A stretch of DNA of 64,000 nt from Chionoecetes opilio (lineage: Eukaryota > Arthropoda > Malacostraca > Decapoda > Majidae), in the NCBI GenBank assembly GCA_016584305.1, contig JACEEZ010024172.1, positions 262,126 through 326,125 of the forward strand. The letters are read 5' to 3'. The position numbers and the translations under genes were made by a program. Below the pieces are notes generated by a model, which did no database searches, was not told the DNA's origin, and was given only the letters and a program-made list of their open reading frames with translations. Positions 1 through 9,530 of this stretch are shown piece by piece (within the stretch, counting starts at the first letter, position 1; every line of letters begins with the position of its first letter).

Positions 1-174
1 ATAAAATCATCTGTTGTTAGCTATAAATTTACGAGAAGTAACTTAATAAATATATCAAATTAGGTAGTGGACAAGGATACTAAACAGGTCATATCTATAA
101 ATAATGCTAATATTCACAAAAACATCTAATGGTAGTCAAATTACAATAGAGATTATGTTCTGGGCCTCAAGGGG
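1..174. mobile_element. TTAA-flanked MITE (family A), cut by window edge
   Basis: Shares the internal 'gttgttagc..ataaa.ttacga' and 'ggatactaaacaggtcatat' blocks with other copies and ends tctgggcctcaagggg followed by TTAA (175-178). The left terminus is outside the window. Family A is about 205 bp, with CCCCTT..GCCCAGA-type terminal inverted repeats and TTAA targets, as in piggyBac-derived MITEs. Confidence 0.85.
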
Positions 175-213
175 TTAATGTTCCTTGCTAATCACTACTT
201 AATGCGTATATAC

Positions 214-390
214 CTGAAGATGAACTGCTTGAGAACATCTGCCTCCTGAAGCAAGTCCACAGGTACCTCGGGCAGGGAGGTGCTGTGTTCCCCAGAGAAC
301 TGTGGCGCCCAGCCCAGCGCCCACAGGTCGGGGGGCACCCGCACCACGCTGTTCAGGGCAGGCACGCGGCCCACGCCCATGATGATGCCC
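214..390 (-). CDS. htt: huntingtin window exon 34
   Basis: Needs phase 2 in, phase 2 out. Acceptor TCCCTCCAG, donor CAG/GTATAT. GIIMGVGRVPALNS, VRVPPDLWALGWAPQFSGEH, then LPEVPVDLLQEADVLKQFIF, nearly collinear with human IIISLARLPLVNS, TRVPPLVWKLGWSPKPGG and [20 protein letters not shown]. It is the most C-terminal exon in the window. Confidence 0.96.
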
Positions 391-805
391 CTGGAGGGAG
401 GCAGAAAATACACAGACATCTTACTAAGGGGAAAATACACAGACATCTTACTAAGGAGAAAATACACAGACATCTTACTAAGGAGAAAATACACAGACAT
501 CTTACTAAGGGGAAAATACACAGACATCTTACTAAGGAGAAAATACACAGACATCTTACTAAGGGGAAAATACACAGACATCTTACTAAGGGGAAAATAC
601 ACAGACATCTTACTAAGGAGAAAATACACAGACATCTTACTAAGGGGAAAATACACAGACATCTTACTAAGGGGAAAATACACAGACATCTTACTAAGGA
701 GAAAATACACAGACATCTTACTAAGGGGAAAATACACAGACATCTTACTAAGGGGAAAATACACAGACATCTTACTAAGGAGAAAATACACAGACATACT
801 ACGTG
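391..805. repeat. 27-bp minisatellite next to exon 34 acceptor
   Basis: About 15 copies of acacagacatcttactaagg plus 7 bases, alternating gg/ga variants. 27 is divisible by 3, so nine-residue repeat frames open on both strands; it is intronic. Confidence 0.95.
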
Positions 806-1395
806 TGAAGATATGCATAACCAGTAAGACGCCTTAATCGGCGAAGGACGAGCGAGCCCGTAGAAACCCGCCGCACGTGCGCACGTGTGGCGTCACCCGT
901 AGTTTGACCTGTGTGACATTGCTAGGTGTGTGGTCTCAAACCACACACCAAATTTCAACTTAGTCGGTACAGCCGTTTCTCAGCTATAGCAAGATAACGT
1001 TGTCTGACACCCCTCACGCGCCATGCTGACCCCTCACGTGAGACAAAATATGTCAAGCACAAATAGGGATTGAATTGGGGGGCTATCAGATGGCGAAGAC
1101 CGCTTGTTAATCGGAAGTGGGATTCCAAAGATATAAGCTCCTGAAAAGCGTGACGGTCGGTCGTGTCGGGTCGGCCGCTTATCCCGGAAAAATCCGAGTG
1201 AGTGAGGACTCGCGAGCACTTTGCGCTCGCTCGTAATTATAGCTTTGTTACGGAAAATTCCTTGTCTTGACTTAGGGCAAGGGAGGGAAGAATACAATAA
1301 AATAAAGGGCAAGTGAGGGCAAAATACAATGAAATAAGAAATATTAATGAAAATAATACAATATGAAAAGAATACAAGGGCAAACAATACACCTC
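806..1395. other. intron stretch without recognised features
   Basis: No gene or known element seen. One 10-bp perfect hairpin ggtgtgtggt/accacacacc at 925-949. Confidence 0.6.
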
Positions 1396-1533
1396 AACTA
1401 AATTGGCCCACACCCTATTTTATTTCTCTCACTGTCTTCTTTATAGGGACTGCCAGTTAAGCGCACTTTTTTGTAACTTCTTTTTTTTTGCTCTTGGCCA
1501 GTCCTTTGTGATGTAAAAAAAAAAAAAAAAAAA
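1396..1533 (+). mobile_element. SINE-like poly(A) repeat
   Basis: From aactaaattggcccacacc through tttatagggactgccagtta and gctcttggccagtcctttgt to a run of 19 A. Standalone member of the unit trapped in family B elements. Confidence 0.8.
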
Positions 1534-1565
1534 TAATAATTTTAAAAAGGATAAAAACCACGCAC

Positions 1566-1705
1566 CTGATGGGCACGGCGACACAGGGGGCAGGTGACGC
1601 AGGTTGCCGGCCTCCAGCCACACCGCCAGCTGCATCAGTCTGCGGCACGCCACCAGCAGGCTGCTCTCCCCGCCACCCAGGCACTGACTCAGGGCACCCG
1701 GCAGA
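1566..1705 (-). CDS. htt: huntingtin window exon 33 (apparent 1-base frame defect)
   Basis: Acceptor GTGTTGTCAG, donor CAG/GTGCGT. Phase 2 in. ACRRLMQLAVWLEAGNLRHL corresponds to human [20 protein letters not shown]. As written the exon ends in phase 1 but exon 34 needs phase 2. The last bases read in the required frame give VAVPIR, whose R aligns with human PLLR directly before exon 34. One extra base in the run of five G (plus strand) at 1586-1590 would restore the frame, so I infer a homopolymer deletion: assembly error or real mutation. Confidence 0.85.
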
Positions 1706-2064
1706 CTGACAACACACAGACAAAGAGTTAAGTAGTAACCTCTAATGGAAAACTAAAGGTATAAAACTACCTAGGTAAAAAAGAAAAAAAAAAAAAAAAA
1801 AAAGGTAAAAACACCAGGTAATAAAGGTCTAAAAGGTCAATCTAGATCCTGGAGTTATCAATTCCAGGTTGTTTTCAGATTCTGTTTTGCCAAAGAAATA
1901 TTTTGCCAAAAGAAATATAAATAATAAAAATCCTATATAAAACATTTATTAATTAACCTCCACTAATAACAGCCTTCCGTCATTGCCCCCGCTGGCCTGG
2001 CTGTGGGGCCCTACCAAGGATAACACAACATCAGTAGTTAGTGATCTATTAGTATTTCTTTTCC

Positions 2065-2138
2065 TGTATCCTGTACTACATTCTTATAGTATCCTGTATT
2101 CCTGCATCCTGTATATTCTTATAGTATTCTGTATCCTG
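2065..2138. repeat. short 'atcctgtatattcttatag' repeat, split by a TIR element
   Basis: Continues at 2808-2850 beside the exon 32 donor; units about 20 bp. Confidence 0.75.
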
Positions 2139-2140
2139 TA

Positions 2141-2807
2141 CAGGGAAGTCCCGTTATACAAGCATTCGGTATACGAGAAATCAATGATACGAGCTGAGTA
2201 AATTAGGGTCTGTTTTCAATAAACGAGATCGAAAATCCAATGCTACGACATTCAAACATTGTGTTTGTTGTGTTTGGTATAGTTTTGTAGCGGTCCCAAG
2301 GTTGGTGCCGCACACCTGGCTAATTACCCTTCAGGTCACGCCTTGATTGGGGTGACCTGACTGGGGTCAACTAAAATCCCCCTTTTTCCAACTCGGGAGT
2401 CCTGTATTCAGTCAGTTACCTACCAACCACTACAGTGAGAGGAACACCACTCCTCCTCTCCCTGTGTTCCTCTCACTGTAGTGGTTGGTAGGTAACTGAC
2501 TGAATACAGGACTCCCGGGCTGGACAAAGGGGGATTTTGGTTGACCCCAGTCAGGTCACCCCAAGCAAGGCGTGACCTGAAGGGTAATTAGCCAGGTGTG
2601 CAGCCTGACCTTTAGGGGTAATTAGCCAGATGTACGGCCCCAACCTTGGGACCGCTACAGTTTATTTTAGCTTGAAAAACATGTCTTTGATGGGGTCCTG
2701 GAACCAAACCTATATTTTACCATTAGTTATGTATTTCGCTATACGAGATTTCGCTTTACGAGTATGCCAGGTGGAACCTAACTACTCGTATCTTCGGGAC
2801 TTCCCTG
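2141..2807. mobile_element. TA-flanked TIR element (family C) with nested fold-back
   Basis: TIRs CAGGGAAGTCCCGTTATAC and its counterpart ending TCTTCGGGACTTCCCTG, with TA on both sides (2139-2140, 2808-2809), as in pogo/mariner-type MITEs. It sits inside a short 'atcctgtatattcttatag' repeat next to the exon 32 donor and contains a 374-bp palindrome. Confidence 0.88.
2286..2659. mobile_element. 374-bp palindromic fold-back nested in a family C element
   Basis: Ends tgtagcggtcccaaggttgg / ccaaccttgggaccgctaca; the arms match almost to the centre (accactacagtgagaggaac / gttcctctcactgtagtggt around 2451-2462). GTTT flanks both sides. Degenerate related sequence occurs in the family C copy at 25117. 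Confidence 0.87.
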
Positions 2808-2856
2808 TATATTCTTATTGTATCCTGTATATTCTTATAGTATCCTGTGTCCCTAC

Positions 2857-3056
2857 CTTGGCAGTGCCCTGGGCTTGACAAGGTGTTGGGCGGCGGCATG
2901 CAGCGCGGCCACCACCGAGCACACGTAGGAGGCCCGGTCCGGCAGTCCCAGCAGGCCCGTCAGGGTGCCACAGCGCAGCACAGCATCCACACAGCTCAGG
3001 CACAGTCCCGCCACTTCAATGCTGACACAGCGCAGCCACACTTGCCAATGCAGGTA
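2857..3056 (-). CDS. htt: huntingtin window exon 32
   Basis: Phase 0 in, phase 2 out. Acceptor GTCACCTCAG, donor CAAG/GTAGGG. YLHWQVWLRCVSIEVAGLCL then VDAVLRC and YVCSVVAALHAAAQ aligns with human [21 protein letters not shown] and ACSLIYCVHFILEAVAV. Confidence 0.92.
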
Positions 3057-3699
3057 CTGAGGTGACACACAGATTGGAGGTGAGGTTCATTATTTGTTGA
3101 AATGTCCTGTGTTTCGTGACTCAAGAAAGAAGTTTTTGCATAAATATTATTATACTATTTATAATTTGTCACTTAGGATTGTCACTTAGTTTTAGCACAA
3201 ATGAAATTAATTCAATAAAATCAATTACATAAATAAAATGCATCATGAAAAATCTAATGTATGTATTGCATGGGTAAGTATATGTAGAAGAAAAAAATAA
3301 ACATATGTACTGTATGCCAGTCCGAGGAAAGGTGAAATAGAAGAGCAGACAAGATCTAACATATCACAGTGGTTTGACTTTTAATCGCACACTGAGAAAA
3401 TACACATTACATGCATAATGCCTACAACAATAAACATATTCATCTCACTTCTGTAGCAACAATAAGGATAATAATGGGAAGTAGAAATGATGGATCTCTG
3501 CAGCGTATTGTTAGGTCAATAATTCATAAAACCATGCAGCCGTATTATAAAACTAAATGATTAAAAAATAGTGAATGTAATAGCTAACAGTATGAGAGAG
3601 AGGTCGACATCAGCCTGTCAAAGGTGAACGTGACAACACTGCGGGAATCCCACCACTCCACCCCAGGGGCCAAGATAAAATGGGCCGACTATAGTATGT
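3057..3699. other. AT-rich intron, nothing recognised
   Basis: No ORF, repeat family or RNA gene seen. Confidence 0.6.
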
Positions 3700-3707
3700 A
3701 TCAATAT

Positions 3708-4731
3708 CAGAGCTGGGCGCGCAATTTTTTTTCCTTAGTCCGCAAAGCGCAAATTTTTGCGATCGAGTCCGCAAAGCGCAAAAGTGCTAAATTCTCGAAA
3801 AAAGGCGGAGCGCAAGCGCAAAAGCGCAAATTTCTAGCGCAAAAAAAAAACTAGACCCCAAATTAAAAAACTTAAAGCGCAAACATAAAAGTTAAAGCGC
3901 AAACCTCGTTTTTTAGTGTGCAAACTGAAAAATTCTATGTTAAATTAATATAAAGTGTATAAATGATTAAAAAATTGAATGTTTACAGTATTTGAAGCAT
4001 TTATTGAACACAAGTTTATATAAAAAATAAGATAATACTGTCAAAACAACACAAAATTGTTGAAAAATGAAAATACATAATACTAATATTAGTCCTCCTC
4101 GTCACTGTCCTCCAGCTCCCACCGACCCTTGAGGAGGTTCATGTTACCCTTGAGGAACACCAGCTTCTCCAAGTTCTTGGCCGTCAGACTCGATCGCTTT
4201 GGCCTCATGATGTCTGAGCCCATGCTGAACAGCCGCTCTACCGCCGCTGAGGAGGGCACTGGAGTGTTGTACCTGATGAACAGGGCCACCCAGATCTGCC
4301 TGTGCTCCATGGGAAACATGTCAGGTGACAGAGGCACGTTATCCTGGACGTCCAGCTGGGTCCAGGAGTGCAAGTTCTTCTCCAGTTCCTCGTCCACGTC
4401 CCCGTCCAGCTCGCACTGCTTGCAGCTCTCTGTGCCACACTCGACCGTGGCATGAGCTTGCTCTTTTCTGCAGCGTTTTTTAAATAAAAAGTGAACTTAA
4501 ATATAAATGCTATATTTGACGTATCTTTTAATTTTTTGATTTTACATTATTTGAGTTTCTCGGCAAAGTTTTTCTGCTAAGTTTGCGCATTTGCGGACTT
4601 ATAAAATATCGAGAGCGCAAACTCCAAAAGCGCAAATTTTCGGCGTTTTGCACAGAGCGCAAATATTTTATATGGAACGCAATTTGCGCTTTTGCGCATT
4701 TGCGCTTTTGTTTGCGCTCCGCCCAGCTCTG
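3708..4731 (-). mobile_element. non-autonomous hAT transposon with 8-bp target duplication
   Basis: Terminal inverted repeats CAGAGCTGGGCG (3708) and its complement (ending 4731) are flanked by an exact 8-bp direct repeat ATCAATAT at 3700-3707 and 4732-4739, diagnostic for hAT. Both subterminal regions are crowded with GCGCAAA/TTTGCGC motifs, typical of hAT transposase-binding repeats. Inside, minus strand 4089-4397, is the conserved end of a hAT transposase. The rest of the transposase is absent, so the element is an internally deleted derivative. Confidence 0.93.
4089..4397 (-). pseudogene. hAT transposase C-terminal dimerisation domain fragment
   Basis: A 102-residue frame containing WVALFIRYNTPVPSSAAVER then LFSMGSDIMRPKRSSLTAKN, the hallmark of the hAT C-terminal dimerisation (hATC) domain, ending in an acidic tail with a stop. 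No upstream catalytic or zinc-finger part is visible; the frame is a remnant inside the element at 3708-4731. Confidence 0.92.
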
Positions 4732-4861
4732 ATCAATATCAATGTCACCTAGAATATGATCTGATAAATGAACTCTTACACTGCTTGGGGTGGCAATAGT
4801 ATGGGTTAGGTTAGCAATCATTACAACCAGAGTGACCTGCCTGGCACCGGGACTCCACTTG

Positions 4862-5471
4862 TGACCAAACTATCTATTTTGATATCTACTTATAAAAAAC
4901 CGAACTATTTACTTTGGTATCTACTTATAAAAAACAGAACTATTTACTTTGATATCTACTTATAAAAAACAGAACTATTTACTTTGATATCTACTTATAA
5001 AAAACCGAACTATCTACTTTGATATCTACTTATAAAAAACCGAACTATCTACTTTGATATCTACTTATAAAAAAACCGAACTATCTACTTTCATATCTAC
5101 TTATAAAAAACCGAACTATCTACTTTGATATCAATTTATAAAAAACCGAACTATCTACTTTGATATCTACTTATAAAAAACCGAACTATCTACTTTGATA
5201 TCTACTTATAAAAAACTGAACTACCTACTTTGATATAAACTTACAAAAAACCGAACTACCTACTTTGGTATCTACTTATAAAAAACCGAACTATTTACTT
5301 TCATATACATTATAAAAAACCGAACTTTCTACTTTCATATCAACTTATAAAAAACCGAACTATCTACTTTCATATCTACTTATAAAAAACCGAACTACCT
5401 ACTTTCATATCAACTCATAAAAAACTGAACTATCTACTTTGATATCTACTTATAAAAAACCGAACTATCTA
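4862..5471. repeat. about 36-bp minisatellite
   Basis: About 17 copies of ctactttgatatctacttat plus aaaaaaccgaactat. Confidence 0.93.
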
Positions 5472-5541
5472 CAGGAGAACCTCGTTTAACCGGCATTTAA
5501 AACAACGGCAGCCTCAAAACAACGGCACTAATCGTCCCAGG

Positions 5542-5573
<32 letters not shown>

Positions 5574-5791
5574 CACTGATAAACTCTGGAACTCTCTTCC
5601 TGTTTCTATTTTTCCACTTTCCTATGACTTACATCTTTTCAAAAGAAGAGTAACAAGACACCTCCCGAACTAAATTGGCTCACCCCTCTTTTTTATTTTA
5701 TTCTCTTACTGTCTTCTTTATAGGGACTGGCAACTATGCGGGCTTTGTGTTACCCATTTTTGTTGTGCCCTTGGCCGGTTCCTTGTGATGG

Positions 5792-5836
<45 letters not shown>

Positions 5837-5935
5837 TTTGGGCGATTCCATAAGAGTAACTCTCAAAACAACGGCAAAATGAGTTATCCGGCATGCGCTC
5901 CCCCCCGCGGGTGCCGGATAAACGAGGTTCTCCTG
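5472..5935. mobile_element. composite TIR element (family B) carrying a poly(A) SINE, copy 1
   Basis: TIRs CAGGAGAACCTCGTTTAACC / GGATAAACGAGGTTCTCCTG, with TA on the left only. It contains a T-run, a unique 100-bp stretch, and a SINE-like unit (aactaaattggctcac .. ccttggccggttccttgtgatgg) ending in about 43 A. The same SINE occurs alone elsewhere. Confidence 0.88.
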
Positions 5936-5949
5936 CATATATATATATA

Positions 5950-6006
<57 letters not shown>

Positions 6007-6060
6007 ATATTACATATATATATATATATATATACTATATATATATTATATATATATATA
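5936..6060. repeat. (TA)n microsatellite between two family B elements
   Basis: Near-pure TA dinucleotides. Confidence 0.95.
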
Positions 6061-6502
6061 CAGGAGAACCTCGTTTAACCGGCATTCAAAACAACGGCAG
6101 CCTCAAAACAACGGCACTAATCGACCCAGGCTTTTTTTTTTTTTTTTTTTTTTTCACTGATAAACTCTGGAACTCTCTTCCTGTTTCTATTTTTCCACTT
6201 TCCTATGACTTAAACCTTTTCAAAAGAAGAGTAACAAGACACCTCCCGAACTAAATTGGCTCACCCCTCTTTTTTATTTTATTCTCTGACTGTCTTCTTT
6301 ATAGGGACTGGCAACTAAGCGGACTTTGTGTTACCCATTTTTGTTGTGCCCTTGGCTGGTTCCTTGCGATGAAAAAAAAAAAAAAAAAAAAAAAAAAAGG
6401 GATTTTGGGCGATTCCATAAGAGTAACTCTTAAAACAACGGCAAAATGAGTTATCCGGCATGCGCTCCCCCCCGAGGGTGCCGGATAAACGAGGTTCTCC
6501 TG
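6061..6502. mobile_element. composite TIR/SINE element (family B), copy 2
   Basis: Same structure as the copy at 5472, TA target on both sides, separated from it by a (TA)n tract. Confidence 0.9.
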
Positions 6503-6514
6503 TAGTATTAGTAT

Positions 6515-6551
<37 letters not shown>

Positions 6552-6622
6552 CATTATTTATTATTATTAGTATTATTAGTATTAGTATTAGTATTATGTA
6601 GTATTATTATTACTATTATTAC

Positions 6623-6653
<31 letters not shown>

Positions 6654-6693
6654 GTTATTGTTATTGTTATTGTTATTATTGTTATTGTTATTG

Positions 6694-6739
<46 letters not shown>

Positions 6740-6740
6740 C
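6503..6740. repeat. (TTA)n/(GTTATT)n compound microsatellite
   Basis: Starts directly at the right end of the family B copy 2. Confidence 0.93.
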
Positions 6741-7259
6741 ATGAAAACGGAATTGAAGTGGAAGGAAAAACCAAAAAAGTCAAGGAGAAATATAGAAGGT
6801 GATGAAGAAGAAATAGGAGCAGTGTGGTAACGTTGTGGTGAGAATAAGGAAACAGGTGATAGTGGATAAAGGTGGGGAGGAAGGAACACTGGCAGAGAAG
6901 GGACGCTGTGGGAGGGTGTTGAGGGAGCCAGGCAGGAAGGGAAAGAATAATGGATGGGTTGGGTTTATTTATATTATAGTGACAAAAAAGATACTGACAT
7001 ATATAATAATGAACACTTCAAAGTTGCTTGCCTCACATTCTGGCTGGCACAGAACACACATCTATAACTTGTAGGTTTAGAACACCAGGTAGTGATGCAG
7101 AACACAGCCATCGCCGTGACGCGCTGGGTCACCACACGCATCACCAGGTTCGCCACGCAAACACAGTCAAGAATACAAACACAACTCATGAAACTGTAAA
7201 CAATGTTGTCCTGTAGTAGTAATGACGTGAGGCTGCCTCTTCACTGCCAGGCACTGCCA
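6741..7259. other. intron stretch without recognised features
   Basis: Nothing identified beyond low complexity. Confidence 0.5.
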
Positions 7260-7365
7260 GTCCCTCTCTCATTCTTTTTTTATTTTCTTTTTTCCAGATT
7301 TTATTTTTATTTTTTTATTGTATTTTATTTTTATTTTTTTATTGTATTTTTTTATTTTTCTTATA

Positions 7366-7437
<72 letters not shown>

Positions 7438-7496
7438 TATTATTTTTTTTATTGTTTTTTTTTTTTTTTTTTTATTTCATTTTATTTTTATTTTTG
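7260..7496 (-). repeat. poly(A)-rich tail (poly-T on plus strand)
   Basis: Long T-rich tract broken by A every few bases; read on the minus strand it starts with repeated AATAAA-like motifs and then runs of A, immediately 3' of the intronless frames at 7574-8757. Consistent with the tail of a processed retrocopy later expanded as a microsatellite. Confidence 0.7.
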
Positions 7497-7573
7497 CCAC
7501 TTAGCGGTGTCATTCGGCAGATGTTAGAATCTGCTCACTCCTGATGGGAGTTCGGCGTCGCGGGCCTGGGTCT

Positions 7574-7938
7574 TCACTCCTTTCTCTTCTGTTTGGAGGA
7601 GCCCTTGGTGCTGGCTCCCTTGGCCTCTCTGCCCTTGCCGCCCTTGCTGCCCTTGTTGTCCTGAGGCACGGCCGCTGCCTTCTGCTTCTCAGGAAACAGC
7701 AGCTTCTTGAGCTCGGCAAGGGCGTAAGTCACGTCCTCGGGTGCCCCCGTGATGGTGCCGAATTCCTCGGCCTCGCCCTTGCGTGGGAGCTGCACGCGCA
7801 CGTCAAAGCGTCGCTCCACCGTGGCGCGGCAGCCCTGCAGCACGCTTCTCTTCTCTGCGCTCACCGGGAAGCCGCACGTTGTCTCTGTCTCCGGCACTGC
7901 TGTCTCCTCCTTGTTTTCCTTCTCTTCATCACACTCTA
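7574..7938 (-). pseudogene. KH-domain-like reading frame downstream of the CCDC25-like copy, probably the same broken transcript
   Basis: This frame (first ATG 7897, open from about 7938) encodes about 107 residues. It contains FPVSAEKRSVLQGCRATVER and RFDVRVQLPRKGEAEEFGTI then TGAPEDVTYALAELKKLL, which has the helix-GxxG-like-turn-strand pattern of a KH RNA-binding fold. It ends in a Lys/Gly/Ser-rich basic tail. It is intronless, on the same strand and directly downstream of the CCDC25-like frame but in another register; the shift occurs near 7936-7950. About 80 bases after its stop come AATAAA-like motifs and a long A-rich tract on the minus strand. Parsimonious reading: one retrotransposed mRNA of about 400 codons broken by a stop and a frameshift. 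Parent gene unknown to me. Confidence 0.5.
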
Positions 7939-8082
7939 AGTCTGACTATCCTCCTCGCGCCGCTCCCGCCGCCTACGTCGCAGCTTGCCAGCGGTGACAG
8001 TGGCGGCGGGATGCTGCTGCACCTTGATGCCCCATGCGGGGTCAAGAGACTCTTCGGGGGCAGCAGCCTCGTCCTGCTGCTC

Positions 8083-8757
8083 CTATCCTTGCTGCTCCTG
8101 CTTCTGCTTTCTTTTCTTCAACTTATCCTCGGTCTTCTGCTGCTGCCTCTCCTTGGCCTGCTGCTGCTTCTCCTGCTCCGACTTGCGTGAGAGGACCTTC
8201 CTCTTGGTGTTATTGAGGCGGTCCATGACCCTGTCGTCCCGCCGGTTGACGAGGATCTTGCGCACCTCCTTGGCGCAGACGAAGCCCACCTCGCCGGCCT
8301 TCATGTGGCGGGTCTTGCTCAGGTTCGATCCCAGCGTGTACACCACCACCACGTTGGCCAGCTTGTTGCCCTTGGCACTGTTGGCCTTGCACAGCTGTGC
8401 CGCGTCGTTCAGAAGGACGCGGGGCACATCGCGCAGGGCCTGGCCGGGCTCCAGCTGGAGGTACACGTGGGCCGAGGGCAAGGCGTCCACATGAAAGAAC
8501 ACGAGGCGCTCCGTCGCCTGCGCCAGGAGGTGGTCGTTCTCATGCTTGTCGGAGCCCATAAGGAGGGTGGCGGGCGGGTCCACCACGTCGCTGTGGAAGG
8601 TTATCACAGCTCCGCGTGGCCGCAGCAGCAGCTCGGGGGCGGAGGAGGGCGGGCCAGCGTCCTTGGTGACCGCCTTGGGGGCCTTGGTGGTGCTGGGTCC
8701 TGCCATTGATGGCGGCGTGAAGGTCTTCAGTTTCATTGTGATTCCCTTCTGCTTCAT
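8083..8757 (-). CDS. CCDC25-like (NFACT-R domain) intronless retrocopy nested in htt intron
   Basis: A 224-codon intronless frame starting at ATG 8757 (alternatives 8736 and 8706). After an N-terminal extension, AVITFHSDVV and LLMGSDKHENDHLL align with the start of CCDC25. FHVDALPSAHVYLQL, LLNDAAQLCKANSAKG and NVVVVYTLGSNLSKT are the conserved NFACT-R (DUF814) core, and a Gln/Lys-rich coiled coil ends at a TAG (8083-8085). CCDC25 is a small conserved protein; in mammals a membrane form is reported to sense extracellular DNA. Lack of introns and an A-rich tail downstream (7260-7496 as poly-T on plus) suggest retroposition. The frame stays open about 48 codons past the TAG. It may be a truncated functional retrogene or a pseudogene. 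Confidence 0.7.
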   Translation of the reverse strand: MKQKGITMKLKTFTPPSMAGPSTTKAPKAVTKDAGPPSSAPELLLRPRGAVITFHSDVVDPPATLLMGSDKHENDHLLAQATERLVFFHVDALPSAHVYLQLEPGQALRDVPRVLLNDAAQLCKANSAKGNKLANVVVVYTLGSNLSKTRHMKAGEVGFVCAKEVRKILVNRRDDRVMDRLNNTKRKVLSRKSEQEKQQQAKERQQQKTEDKLKKRKQKQEQQG

Positions 8758-8871
8758 GACCCTGAGTCTGATATACAGATGAAGGTGCACGCAAAACAGG
8801 TAGGGTGGCAATATTAAGGATGTCTTAAAAAACACCTGATTGAACAAAGCCAAATAAGGACAGCAGTGATA

Positions 8872-8972
8872 GGAAGAGGTAGGAGTTAGCAGCAGCTTGG
8901 AGTTATGAAGAATGGAACTTTGTAGGTTCTATTCTTCATAACTCCAAGCTGCTGCTAACTCCTACCTCTTCC
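8872..8972. repeat. perfect 42-bp inverted repeat with 17-bp loop
   Basis: Arms 8872-8913 and 8931-8972 are exact reverse complements; the left arm starts GGAAGAGGTAGGAGTTAGCA. It lies just upstream (5') of the CCDC25-like retrocopy. Part of the right arm recurs near 9039-9058. It could be a small fold-back or a recent inverted duplication. Confidence 0.9.
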
Positions 8973-9530
8973 CTTCCTTCTTTCCCGCACCACCACCACC
9001 CACCACCACCTTCTTCTTCTTTCTTCTCTTGCTCCTCATCCTAACTCCTACCTCTTCCTGTTTCCCGCACTTTCTTCACTTCTATCACCACCAGTGACCA
9101 CCACCACCTTCTGCTCCTCCTGCTCCTGCTCCTCCTCCTCCTGCTCGTCCTTCTCCTGCTGCTCCTCCTGCTCGTCCTTCTCTCTGTCCCTGCTCCTCCT
9201 GCTCCTTCTTTCCTGCTCGTCCTTCTACTCCTGATCCTCCTGCTCGTCCTTCTCTTGCTCGTCCTCCTCCTGCTCGTCCTTCTCCTGCTCGTCCTTCTGC
9301 TCCTGCTCCTCCTGCTCCTCCTTCTCCTGCTCCTCCTTCTCCTGCTCCTACTCCTCCTGTTCGTCCTTCTCCTGCTCCTCCTCCTCCTGCCCCTTCTTTC
9401 TCCTATTCCTCCTGCACCTTCTTCTCTTGTTCCTCCTCCTCCTGCTCCTCCTTCTCCTGCTTGTCCTCCTCTTGTTCCTCCTCCTCCTGCTCGTCCTTCT
9501 CCTGCTCCTCCTCCTCCTGTGATCTGGACT
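8973..9530. repeat. pyrimidine-rich (CTCCTG/CTCCTT)n compound repeat
   Basis: Irregular tcctgctcctcctgctcgtc arrays; strong strand asymmetry, accidental Leu- or Glu-rich frames. Confidence 0.9.

Noticed and set aside
195..837. Nine-residue repeat proteins (KYTDILLRR, MSVYFPLSK) on both strands
   Set aside because: A 27-bp array keeps all frames open; intronic, between exons 33 and 34.
4129..4455. Plus-strand 108-codon frame
   Set aside because: Antisense shadow of the hAT transposase fragment.
5718..6554. Short frames with poly-Phe and poly-Ile/Tyr
   Set aside because: Poly(A)/(TA)n tracts of composite elements.
7318..7527. Membrane-protein-like poly-Phe frames
   Set aside because: Poly-T tract only.
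7544..8494. Several plus-strand frames of 130-170 codons
   Set aside because: Antisense of the CCDC25-like/KH-like frames; high GC leaves them open. No domain recognised.
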